A stretch of 64,000 bases of DNA from Pseudomonas marginalis (GTDB lineage Bacteria > Pseudomonadota > Gammaproteobacteria > Pseudomonadales > Pseudomonadaceae): NCBI RefSeq assembly GCF_008692035.1, contig NZ_VTFG01000001.1, forward strand, positions 1,116,001 through 1,180,000, written 5' to 3'. The number at the start of each line of letters is the position of its first letter. Positions within the stretch are counted from its first letter, which is position 1. Below are positions 37,661 to 45,843 of this stretch, one piece after another. A model generated the notes under the pieces. That model searched no databases. It had not been told where the DNA came from and saw only the letters and a list, made by a program, of their open reading frames with translations. Made by a program: the position numbers and the translations under genes.

Positions 37661-39364
37661 CTAGCGCAAGGCTCGACGCAACACTTTGCCCACCGTCGTT
37701 TTAGGCAACTCGGTAGTGCGAAACTCCACATACCTGGGCACCTTGTAGCCCGTCAGGTATTCCCGGCAATGGGCGAGGAGCTGTTCCTGGGTCAGGTTCG
37801 GGTCCTTGCGCACCACGATGATCTTGACCTTTTCCCCCGTCACGCCGTCTTCCACGCCGATGGCCGCCACTTCGCCGACGCCCGGGTGCAGCGCCACCAC
37901 GTCTTCGATTTCATTGGGGTACACGTTGAAGCCCGAGACCAGGATCATGTCTTTCTTGCGGTCCACCAGGCGGATATAGCCGCGTTCGTCCATCACGCCG
38001 ATATCACCGGTCGACAACCAGCCCCCGGCGTCCAGCACCTCGGCGGTTTCCTTCGGCCGTTGCCAGTACCCCTGCATCACCTGTGGGCCGCGCACCTGCA
38101 GTTCGCCCTGCTCGCCGATATCGGCCAGTTCGCCGTCTTCACGCATAAACCGTACCCAGGTCGACGGTAAAGGAACACCTATGCTGCCGGTGAATTCCAT
38201 TTCGCGCATGCGCGCAATGTCGATCGGGCTGATGCTCACCACCGGCGAGCATTCGGTGAGGCCGTAGCCTTCGATGATCGGCAGGCCGGTGACGTCCTTC
38301 CAGCGCTTGGCCACCGCCGTGTGCGTGGCCATGCCGCCGGCGATCACCATGCGCAGGTCGGAGAAGTCCCGAGCGCAGAACTCCTTATTCTCCAGCAAGC
38401 CGTTGAACAGCGTATTGACCCCGGCAATGCCATTGAAGCGCTCCTTGCGCAGGATCATCTGCACCCGCTTCACATCCCGCGGGTTGGCGATGAGGATGTT
38501 GCGCCCGCCCAGGCACATGAACATCAGGCAGTTCACCGTCAGGGAAAAGATGTGATACAGCGGCAGCAGGGTGACGTTGGTTTCCTGCTTGTCCTGGTCC
38601 AGCTGGTCGCCGACCCAGGCCTTGGCCTGCAACAGGTTGGCGATGATATTGCGATGGCTGAGCATCACGCCCTTGGCATCCCCGGTGGTGCCGCCGGTGT
38701 ATTGCAGGAAGGCCAGGTCGTCGAGGTGCATGTCCACCGGGAAGTGGTTGAGCGCGCGGCCCTGTTTCAGCACCTGGTTGAAACGCACCGAGCCCCTCAG
38801 GTTGAACGCCGGCACCTGCTTTTGCACGCGACGCAGGATGAAGTTCATCGCCGCGCCCTTGAAGCTGCCAAGAAGATCACCGATGGCGGCCACCACCACG
38901 CGCTTGACGCGGCTGCCGGCGATGACTTTTTCCAGGGTATGGGCGAAGTTTTCGAAGATCACCACGGTTTCAGCGCCGCTGTCCTTGAGCAAGTGCTTGA
39001 GCTCATGGGCGGTGTACAACGGGTTGACGTTGACCACCACCGCACCGGCCAGGATCGTGCCCAGCAGGCAGATCGGGTACTGCAAGCAGTTGGGCATCAT
39101 CAGCGCCACGCGGTCGCCCTTCTGTACGCCCTGGCCCTGCAGCCAGGCGGCAAACGCAATGCCTTGCACCTGCCAGTCGGCGTAGGTCATTTCGGTGCCG
39201 ATGCTGACGTAGGCGACCCGCTCGCGAAATTTCTCCAGGTGCTCCAGGAACACCTCGCGCAACGACGGGTAGTCCTCGATACCGGCATCGATGTCCGCCG
39301 GGACGCCGGGCAGGTAAGCGTTCAACCAGACCCGTTCGGTATGTTCCAGGCTGATAGCGTTCAT
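37661..39364 (-). CDS. Long-chain acyl-CoA ligase, FadD-like
   Basis: 567 residues. Activates fatty acids to acyl-CoA with ATP. Adenylate-forming motifs are complete: YTGGTTGDAKGVMLSHRN (P-loop), GYGLTECSPVVS, STGDIGVMDERGYIRLVDRK and the C-terminal lysine in KTTVGKVLRR. Length fits FadD (about 560). It is the last gene of the fabG-like/maoC/thiolase/fadD operon, 31 bp after the thiolase. The leader AACAACAATAAGGAG contains a Crc/Hfq-type A-rich motif next to the ribosome binding site, suggesting catabolite repression. It is probably a paralogue dedicated to this locus rather than the housekeeping FadD. Confidence 0.92.
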   Translation of the reverse strand: MNAISLEHTERVWLNAYLPGVPADIDAGIEDYPSLREVFLEHLEKFRERVAYVSIGTEMTYADWQVQGIAFAAWLQGQGVQKGDRVALMMPNCLQYPICLLGTILAGAVVVNVNPLYTAHELKHLLKDSGAETVVIFENFAHTLEKVIAGSRVKRVVVAAIGDLLGSFKGAAMNFILRRVQKQVPAFNLRGSVRFNQVLKQGRALNHFPVDMHLDDLAFLQYTGGTTGDAKGVMLSHRNIIANLLQAKAWVGDQLDQDKQETNVTLLPLYHIFSLTVNCLMFMCLGGRNILIANPRDVKRVQMILRKERFNGIAGVNTLFNGLLENKEFCARDFSDLRMVIAGGMATHTAVAKRWKDVTGLPIIEGYGLTECSPVVSISPIDIARMREMEFTGSIGVPLPSTWVRFMREDGELADIGEQGELQVRGPQVMQGYWQRPKETAEVLDAGGWLSTGDIGVMDERGYIRLVDRKKDMILVSGFNVYPNEIEDVVALHPGVGEVAAIGVEDGVTGEKVKIIVVRKDPNLTQEQLLAHCREYLTGYKVPRYVEFRTTELPKTTVGKVLRRALR

Positions 39365-39395
39365 GGCAGTCTCCTTATTGTTGTTATTGATGGGG

Positions 39396-40694
39396 CTACT
39401 TTTCGACGATAGCGGTAATGCCCAGCCCGCCCGCCGCGCAGATGGAAATCAGGCCGCGACCGCCGCCCCGCTCGTGAATGGCCTTGGCCAGCGCCGCCAA
39501 TTGCCGGCCACCGGTGGCGGCAAACGGGTGGCCGCAGCCGAGGGAACCGCCGTTGACGTTCATTTTGGCGCGGTCGATGGCCCCCAGCGGCGCCTCCAGG
39601 CCGAGCCGTTCGCGGCAGTAGTCGGCGTCTTCCCAGGCCTTGAGCGTGCACAGCACCTGGGCGGCAAAGGCTTCGTGGATCTCGAGGAAATCGAAGTCGG
39701 CGAAACTCAGCCCTTCGCGCTTGAGCATGCGCGGTACGGCGTAGGCCGGCGCCATCAGCAGGCCCTCCCTGCCGTCGACAAAATTCACCGCCGCCGTCTC
39801 GCCCGTGCGCAGGTAGGCCAACACCGGCCAGCCATGGGCGGCCGCCCACTCTTCGCTGGCCAGCAGCACCACCGAGGCGCCATCCGTCAGTGGCGTGGAG
39901 TTGCCCGCCGTGAGGGTACCGTGCTGGCGGTCGTAGGCCGGGGACAGGCCGGCGAGTTTCTCCAGGCTGGCGTCGGCGCGCAGGTTGTTGTCCCGCGCCA
40001 GGCCGCGATGGGGGCTGATCAGGTCGTCGAAGAAACCGCGCTGATACGCGGCATCCAGGCGCTGGTGGCTGGTGAGGGCCAACTCGTCCTGGGCCAGGCG
40101 CTTGATCTGCCAGCGTTGGGCCATGGCTTCGCAATGTTCGCCCATGGACAAACCGGTACGCGGCTCGCCATTACGCGGCAACAGCGGCTTGAACAACATC
40201 GACGGACGCACCTTCAGCAGTGCCTTCACCTTGTCGCCCATGCCCTTGGCGCGGTTGGCCGCGAGCAAGGTGTGGCGCAGGGATTCATTGATGCCGATGG
40301 GCGCGTCGGAGGTGGTGTCGGCGCCACCGGCGATGCCCACGTCGATCTGGCCGAGGGCGATCTTATTCGCCACCAGCAAGGCCGCTTCCAGGCCGGTGCC
40401 GCAGGCTTGCTGCACATCGTAGGCCGGGGTCTGCGGGGACAAGGTGGTCGACAGCAGCGATTCACGCGCCAGGTTGAAATCCCGCGAATGCTTGATCACC
40501 GCGCCGGCGGCAAACTCGCCCAGGCGCTGGCCGTGCAGGTTGTAACGGTCGACCAGGCCTTGCAGCGCCGCCACCAGCAGGTCCTGATTGCTGTCGTGGG
40601 CGTACACCGTGTTGGAACGGGCAAACGGAATGCGGTTGCCGCCGATGATCGCCACGCGGCGGGTCGGGGCCGGGTTGAAGCTGTAGTCACTCAT
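39396..40694 (-). CDS. Acetyl-CoA acyltransferase (thiolase)
   Basis: 432 residues. Catalyses the last, thiolytic step of beta-oxidation (or the reverse condensation). Catalytic residues are evident: nucleophile C98 in QQACGTGLEAA, the histidine in EIHEAFAAQ, GGSLGCGHPFAATGGRQ, and the C-terminal cysteine in CAAGGLG. It is slightly longer than FadA (about 390) and closer in size to FadI-type thiolases. Its start overlaps the stop of the MaoC gene by 4 bp, so the two are coupled. Confidence 0.93.
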   Translation of the reverse strand: MSDYSFNPAPTRRVAIIGGNRIPFARSNTVYAHDSNQDLLVAALQGLVDRYNLHGQRLGEFAAGAVIKHSRDFNLARESLLSTTLSPQTPAYDVQQACGTGLEAALLVANKIALGQIDVGIAGGADTTSDAPIGINESLRHTLLAANRAKGMGDKVKALLKVRPSMLFKPLLPRNGEPRTGLSMGEHCEAMAQRWQIKRLAQDELALTSHQRLDAAYQRGFFDDLISPHRGLARDNNLRADASLEKLAGLSPAYDRQHGTLTAGNSTPLTDGASVVLLASEEWAAAHGWPVLAYLRTGETAAVNFVDGREGLLMAPAYAVPRMLKREGLSFADFDFLEIHEAFAAQVLCTLKAWEDADYCRERLGLEAPLGAIDRAKMNVNGGSLGCGHPFAATGGRQLAALAKAIHERGGGRGLISICAAGGLGITAIVEK

Positions 40695-41581
40695 GTAGGG
40701 CTCTCATTCCAGACAAATAGCCCGCGCATATGCGGTTTGTCGCCGGCGAAATTGCGCACTTCGAATTCGCGCCGCGGGCCGCTCACGGGGTGTTGCCACA
40801 GGGCGACCTGGCCGGGCAGGAAGATCGGCAGCTTGAAGTCGCAATGGGCTTCGGCCTGACCCAGGCCCCCGGGGGGTTGTTGAGCGGCCAATGCGCGGCC
40901 GAGGGTCCACATGCCATGGGCGATGGCGCGGCGAAAGCCGAAGAGCCTGGCGCCGATCAGCGAGGTGTGGATCGGATTGAAATCCCCCGAGACCGTGGCG
41001 AAGCGCCGGCCCAGGTCCGCAGGCAGTATCCAGCGCTGGGTGCGTAACAGGCCCTCCTCCTGCAACGCCAGCGCGTCCTCCCATGGCTCGCCGACGGGAC
41101 CTTTCACCTCGCGGCGCAGGTACAGGCTGTCGCTTTCCCACACCAGGGTGCCGCTGCTGTAGGCCCGGGTGGCGATGCTCAGCGCCTGGCCCTTGGCATG
41201 GGCCACCCAGCGTTCGCAAAAGACTTCCAGGCGCAGTGCCTGGCCTTCCTGCAGGCGCTGGTGCTGCCGAATGCGGTTGGCCAGGTGCACCATGCCGCTG
41301 GCCGGATACGGGAAACTCGGACGGGTCAGCAGCATCAGGTGCAGGGGGAACGCCAGCACATGGGGGTACGACAGCGGCACGCCCTGTTCGCGGCGAAAGC
41401 CACAGGCACGGCCGTAAGCCGCAATGCCCGCAGCGGACAATTCCACCGCCGAGCGCACCAGGCGCTCCCTGGGCAACAGCGGTGCGCCGTCGAGCTTGGG
41501 TTTGCGCAGGGCACGTACGCCGTCCAGCAACAGGCGCGCGCGTGATGGCGGTGGGTCGATGATCTGCGTCACGTAGTCCAT
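40691..41581 (-). CDS. MaoC-family acyl dehydratase/hydratase
   Basis: 296 residues. The C-terminal half has the hot-dog hydratase motif (SGDFNPIHTSLIGARLFGFR followed by IAHGMWTLGRAL), in which Asp, Asn and His are the catalytic set. The N-terminal half is a degenerate second hot-dog domain. It probably hydrates 2-enoyl-CoA to 3-hydroxyacyl-CoA. It starts 3 bp after the reductase gene and overlaps the thiolase gene by 4 bp, placing it between reduction/oxidation and thiolysis in a beta-oxidation-like operon. Confidence 0.9.
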   Translation of the reverse strand: MDYVTQIIDPPPSRARLLLDGVRALRKPKLDGAPLLPRERLVRSAVELSAAGIAAYGRACGFRREQGVPLSYPHVLAFPLHLMLLTRPSFPYPASGMVHLANRIRQHQRLQEGQALRLEVFCERWVAHAKGQALSIATRAYSSGTLVWESDSLYLRREVKGPVGEPWEDALALQEEGLLRTQRWILPADLGRRFATVSGDFNPIHTSLIGARLFGFRRAIAHGMWTLGRALAAQQPPGGLGQAEAHCDFKLPIFLPGQVALWQHPVSGPRREFEVRNFAGDKPHMRGLFVWNESPT

Positions 41582-41584
41582 GGC

Positions 41585-42928
41585 TCAGGCTCCCAGCAGG
41601 CTTTGGCCGCACACGCGCACGACCTGGCCGTTGACCCCGCCCGACGCCGGGTGCGCCAGCCAGGCAATGGTTTCGGCCACATCGATCGGCTGCCCGCCCT
41701 GGGACATCGAGTTCATGCGCCGCCCGGCCTCGCGAATCATCAGCGGGATCTTGGCGGTCATCTGGGTCTCGATAAATCCAGGTGCTACCGCATTCACCGT
41801 CACCTGTTGCGCCGCCGCACGCGGGGCCAGGCCTTGCACCAGGCCGATCACGCCGGCCTTGGAGGTGGCGTAGTTGCTTTGCCCGAGGTTGCCGGCAATG
41901 CCGGAGATCGACGACACGCACACGATGCGAGCTCCAGGATTCAAACCCTGGTTGTCCAGCAAGGCATTGCTCAGGTTCAACGGCGCTTCAAGGTTGACCG
42001 CCAACACGCTGCGCCAGGCCGCTTCAGGCATCTTGGCGATGGTCTTGTCGCGGGTGATCCCGGCGTTGTGCACCACCACATCGAAGGCACCGTATTGGCC
42101 GACATGGGCATGCAACTGGGCAGCGGCGTCCGCTGCCGTGATGTCCAACGGCAGCGCCGAACCGTCCACACTCGCGGCCGCCTGTTGCAGCGAGTCCTGG
42201 GCCTGGGGCACGTCCACGCAGACCACATGGGCGCCCTCGCGGGCCAGGACCTGGGCGATGGCCAGGCCAATGCCTCGGGAAGCGCCGGTGACCAGCGCGC
42301 GGCGGCCGGCGAAGGGTTTGTCCCAATTGACGGCGACCTGCCCATCCACCGGTTTTTCCAGGCGCACCACCTGCCCCGACACATAGGCCGAACGCCGCGA
42401 CAGGAAGAAACGCAGGCTGCTGTCCAGTGCGTCTTCCGCTCCCGGTGCCACGTACAGCAACTGCACGGTGATCGCCCGGCGCAACTCCTTGGCCAATGAA
42501 CGCACCAGGCCTTCGAGCGCACGCTGGGCGATGGCCTGGGGCAACTCGGTGCAGTGTTCCGGCGCGGTGCCCAGCACCACAACGCGGCCGTGTTGGCCCA
42601 GGCGCCTGGCGTTGGCGTGGAAGAACTCATAGAGCTCGTCCAGTTGCTGCAGGCCGGTTATGTCGCTGGCATCGAACACTGCGCCCTGCACCTTGACCGT
42701 GGACGGCGCCTTGAGCGTCGCCGGGGTGGCGGTGACCGTGTCGGTGGCGCTGAATACCTGTTGCACCTGCGCAGCCAGGCGCCCTGCCCCGGCGACAATC
42801 ACCGGGTTGGCCAGGCCTGGCTGGCCGCTGCGGTGACGCTGCAACGGCACGGGCTGGGGCAAGCCCACCACCTGGGCCAGGCGACGGCCCCAGGGGGAAT
42901 TGACGAACGATAGGTAGCTGTCACTCAT
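41585..42928 (-). CDS. Two-domain 3-oxoacyl-reductase (high-molecular-weight FabG type)
   Basis: 447 residues from the ATG at 42928 (MSDSYLSFVNSPWGRRLAQV), chosen for GTGGA about 8 bases upstream; a GTG four codons earlier is possible. The N-terminal about 200 residues form a degenerate Rossmann-like domain (PVIVAGAGRLAAQVQQVF). The C-terminal SDR is complete: TGASRGIGLAIA, NAGI, the catalytic Ser in VSSISG, and YATSK. The architecture matches HMwFabG (FabG4) of mycobacteria, which uses NADH and acyl-CoA. It could act in the 3-hydroxyacyl-CoA dehydrogenase step here. First gene of the operon with maoC, thiolase and fadD. Confidence 0.9.
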   Translation of the reverse strand: MSDSYLSFVNSPWGRRLAQVVGLPQPVPLQRHRSGQPGLANPVIVAGAGRLAAQVQQVFSATDTVTATPATLKAPSTVKVQGAVFDASDITGLQQLDELYEFFHANARRLGQHGRVVVLGTAPEHCTELPQAIAQRALEGLVRSLAKELRRAITVQLLYVAPGAEDALDSSLRFFLSRRSAYVSGQVVRLEKPVDGQVAVNWDKPFAGRRALVTGASRGIGLAIAQVLAREGAHVVCVDVPQAQDSLQQAAASVDGSALPLDITAADAAAQLHAHVGQYGAFDVVVHNAGITRDKTIAKMPEAAWRSVLAVNLEAPLNLSNALLDNQGLNPGARIVCVSSISGIAGNLGQSNYATSKAGVIGLVQGLAPRAAAQQVTVNAVAPGFIETQMTAKIPLMIREAGRRMNSMSQGGQPIDVAETIAWLAHPASGGVNGQVVRVCGQSLLGA

Positions 42929-42974
42929 AGATAGATCCACTCACCACACAAACTTGCCGTGTAAACCCGGTCTG

Positions 42975-43063
42975 TGTGGGAGGGGGCTTGCCCCCGATAG
43001 CGGTGTGTCAGACCACAGGATGGGTATAGACAAATCGCTATCGGGGGCAAGCCCCCTCCCACA
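42975..43063. repeat. REPIN: two inverted REP elements
   Basis: TGTGGGAGGGGGCTTGCCCC with a GATAGCG tail faces its reverse complement ending at 43063, across about 33 bases. It lies between fadE and the fabG-like gene and directly abuts the fadE stop codon, so it probably insulates the two transcription units. Confidence 0.9.
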
Positions 43064-45589
43064 TCAGTTGACCGGGGCGTTTTCACCTTGGGCGGCTCGG
43101 CGTTTGGGCGCCGGTTCCAACGCCTGCCTGCGCTGCTGCAACGCCTCCAGCAAACCGAAGTCCTGGGGGAAGTCATCCACCTGGATAGCGTGGTCGGCGT
43201 ATTCCACATAGCGCGCCAGCAAGGCGTCTTCGTCGTCGCTGATCAGGTCCAGCGCCCGCGCCTTGACGCGCCAGGCGGTAAAGGCCGTGGCGGCAATCGG
43301 CATCGGTTCGAGCAGGCCTTGCCTGATGGCCGGCTTGAGCCGGGCGTCGATCAGCTCGACTTGCGGCAGCAGGCGGAAGCCCAACTCGCCGTAGGCCAGC
43401 TTGTCGATTTCCGGACGCGGAATGTAGGAATTGGCCAGCAGGCGGTCGCGGGTTTCGCCGGGGATCTGCACCACATCGGCCACCTGGGCCAGCAGCTGAT
43501 CCGAAGGTTTGCGCAACGCAATACCGAACGGGAACGTCAAGCCACGCAGCACCGCCGCCGCCGCTGTGGAGGGGTAGTTGTCCAGCACTTCGGCAAGGGC
43601 TTCATGGGCACGCAGCAATGCGTCCTGTGCCGCCCAATGCACCAGCGGCAGGTCTGCCTGGGGCCGGCCGTCGTCCTCGAAGCGCTTGAGCACGCAGGAC
43701 AGGATGTACAGCTGCGACAGAATATCGCCCAAACGCCCGGTGATACTTTCCTTGCGCTTGAGGGCACCGCCCAGCACGCCCATGGAAATATCCGAGATCA
43801 GCGCCAGCACCACCGACAGGCGATTGGCCTGGCGATAGTAGGACGCCAGCGCCGGGTCGGTCTTGGCCGGTACGGAAATCAGGCGCCCGCCGGTCAGGGC
43901 ATGCACCGCCGAACGTACGGTGTTGGCCAATACAAAGCTCACATGGCCGAACATCGCGCTATCAAAGTCTTCCAGCGCCTGGCGCCGGTCCGGGTTGCGC
44001 GCCGCTTCCATTTCGCGGAACACATAGGGATGGCAACGAATCAGGCCCTGGCCAAAGATGATCAGGCAGCGCGTCATGATGTTCGCGCCTTCCACCGTGA
44101 TGGCGATGGGGCTTTGCTGATAGGCACGGGCCAGGAAGTTATTCGGGCCCATGCAGATGCCCTTGCCGGCAACAATGTCCATGCCGTCGTTGACGATCAT
44201 CCGCGCGCGTTCGGTGACGTGGTACTTGGCGATGGCCGAGATCACCGAGGGCTTCTCACCGGCATCCAATGAAGCCACCGAGACCTTGCGCACCGCATCG
44301 CAGGCATACAGATGCCCGGCCATGCGCGCCAGCGGCGCCTGCACCCCTTCGAACTTGCCGATGGGCAAGCCGAACTGTTTGCGCATCGCCGCGTAGGCCG
44401 TGGTACCACGCACCGCGACCTTGCCCAGGCCGACGTTGGCCGACGGCAGGGAAATCGCGCGGCCGGCGGCCAGGCACTCCATCAACATGCGCCAGCCGTT
44501 GCCGACCTGTTCGCGGCCACCGATCACCCACTCCAGCGGGATGAACACATCCTTGCCGGTGGTCGGGCCGTTCTGGAATACCGCGTTGAGCGGCCAGTGC
44601 CGGCGACCACTGTTTACGCCGGGATGGGAGGTGGGGATCAGGGCACAAGTGATGCCGAGAGAGCCCTTCGGCCCCAGCAATCCGTCCGGATCTTCCGCGC
44701 GAAACGCCAGACCGAGCACCGTGGCGATCGGCCCGAGGGTGATATAGCGCTTGTCCCAGGTCACACGAAACCCCAGTACCTCCTGGCCTTCATGGGTGCC
44801 TTTACAGACGATGCCCAGATCGGGAATCGCCCCGGCATCGGAGCCGGCGTACGGGCTGGTCAGGGCAAAGCACGGGATGTCTTCGCCCCGGGCCAGGCGT
44901 GGCAGGTAGTAATTGCGCTGGGCATCGGTGCCGTAATGCAGCAGCAGTTCGGCCGGGCCCAGGGAGTTGGGCACCATCACCGAAATCGCCGCCGCCGAGC
45001 AGCGTGTCGACAGCTTCATCACTACCTGGGAATGGGCATAGTGGGAGAAGCCTTTGCCGCCGTACTGCTTGGGAATGATCATGCCAAGGAAGCCGGCGTC
45101 CTTGGTGTACTGCCAGCCTTCGGGGGACATGTCCTGCCAGACCTGGGTGGTTTCCCAGTCGTTGGCGATGTCGCACAGGGTTTCCACTTCATTGTCGAGA
45201 AAGGCTTGCTCCTCGGCGCTGAGGCTCGCCGGGGCCGCTTGCAGCAGGCGCTGCCAGTCGGGCTTGCCGCTGAACAGCTCGGCGTCCCACCACACGGTGC
45301 CGGACTCGATGGCGGCGCGTTCGGTGTCGGACATCGCCGGCATGATCGTGCGAAACAGATTGAGGGCCTTGCCGGTCAACAGCGCGCGGCGCAGCGGTTT
45401 GAGGCTCATCAACAACGCCGGCAATACCACCAGCACGGCCGCGACGGTGGCGCCGAAAGCCGCCACCCCATTGAACAGGTAACCCGCTGTCAGCCAGATC
45501 AGGCCAGCGCCCAGCCACAGGGTGGCGGCAGCTTGTCGATACGCCAGGGCAATCGCGGCTGCGACACCCACCAATAACCAGATAACCAT
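43064..45589 (-). CDS. fadE: Acyl-CoA dehydrogenase, FadE type
   Basis: 841 residues from the ATG at 45589 behind AGAGGT. First step of beta-oxidation: acyl-CoA to trans-2-enoyl-CoA with FAD. The N-terminal two transmembrane segments (MVIWLLVGVAAAIALA and FGATVAAVLVVLPALL), the long length and the DUF1974-like C-terminal domain are typical of FadE (E. coli about 814). The core contains YGGKGFSHYAHSQVVMKLST, ALTSPYAGSDAGA and the nucleotide-binding TVEGANIMTRCLIIFGQG. Its promoter region holds a palindrome shared with alkB (45684-45701), and the leader holds a nested hairpin (45620-45656). It is transcribed separately from the downstream operon, from which a REPIN divides it. Confidence 0.93.
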   Translation of the reverse strand: MVIWLLVGVAAAIALAYRQAAATLWLGAGLIWLTAGYLFNGVAAFGATVAAVLVVLPALLMSLKPLRRALLTGKALNLFRTIMPAMSDTERAAIESGTVWWDAELFSGKPDWQRLLQAAPASLSAEEQAFLDNEVETLCDIANDWETTQVWQDMSPEGWQYTKDAGFLGMIIPKQYGGKGFSHYAHSQVVMKLSTRCSAAAISVMVPNSLGPAELLLHYGTDAQRNYYLPRLARGEDIPCFALTSPYAGSDAGAIPDLGIVCKGTHEGQEVLGFRVTWDKRYITLGPIATVLGLAFRAEDPDGLLGPKGSLGITCALIPTSHPGVNSGRRHWPLNAVFQNGPTTGKDVFIPLEWVIGGREQVGNGWRMLMECLAAGRAISLPSANVGLGKVAVRGTTAYAAMRKQFGLPIGKFEGVQAPLARMAGHLYACDAVRKVSVASLDAGEKPSVISAIAKYHVTERARMIVNDGMDIVAGKGICMGPNNFLARAYQQSPIAITVEGANIMTRCLIIFGQGLIRCHPYVFREMEAARNPDRRQALEDFDSAMFGHVSFVLANTVRSAVHALTGGRLISVPAKTDPALASYYRQANRLSVVLALISDISMGVLGGALKRKESITGRLGDILSQLYILSCVLKRFEDDGRPQADLPLVHWAAQDALLRAHEALAEVLDNYPSTAAAAVLRGLTFPFGIALRKPSDQLLAQVADVVQIPGETRDRLLANSYIPRPEIDKLAYGELGFRLLPQVELIDARLKPAIRQGLLEPMPIAATAFTAWRVKARALDLISDDEDALLARYVEYADHAIQVDDFPQDFGLLEALQQRRQALEPAPKRRAAQGENAPVN

Positions 45590-45619
45590 GGGGATACCTC
45601 TACTCGATTCAGGGCGTGG

Positions 45620-45656
45620 TTTACGTGCGAAAGGTCGGATCGACCTGCGGCGTAAA
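45620..45656 (-). promoter_or_regulatory. Nested inverted repeat in the fadE leader
   Basis: TTTACG, 6 bases, AGGTCG-GAT-CGACCT, 4 bases, CGTAAA form two concentric perfect stems 31-67 bases upstream of the fadE start codon. It could be an operator or a leader structure. Confidence 0.45.
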
Positions 45657-45683
45657 GCCACACTACAAACTTGGAAAGATAAA

Positions 45684-45701
45684 TTCAAATTTTGTTTTGA
45701 A
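45684..45701. promoter_or_regulatory. TTCAA-N8-TTGAA palindrome in the fadE promoter
   Basis: An inverted repeat with 5-bp arms (extended by A/T pairs) in an AT-rich island 95 bp upstream of the fadE ATG. The same arms and spacing occur upstream of alkB (50065-50082), making it a candidate binding site for a shared regulator. Confidence 0.5.
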
Positions 45702-45787
45702 ATTTTTATTTAATGCTTGGGCGAAAAAATAGCGGCTGAATGAATCAGCCTGGAATGCCAATACTCAAGGAACTGTCGACGTGGAAT

Positions 45788-45834
45788 GAGGGTGAAGGCA
45801 TCAAGATGCGCCTGGTGCCTTTTCCATCACCCTC
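45788..45834 (-). terminator. Imperfect hairpin after the FadL-type gene
   Basis: GAGGGTGA...TCACCCTC with an inner AAGGCA/TGCCTT pairing forms an asymmetric stem-loop 10 bases past the stop codon on the minus strand. A probable terminator. Confidence 0.45.
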
Positions 45835-45843
45835 TATGAAATA

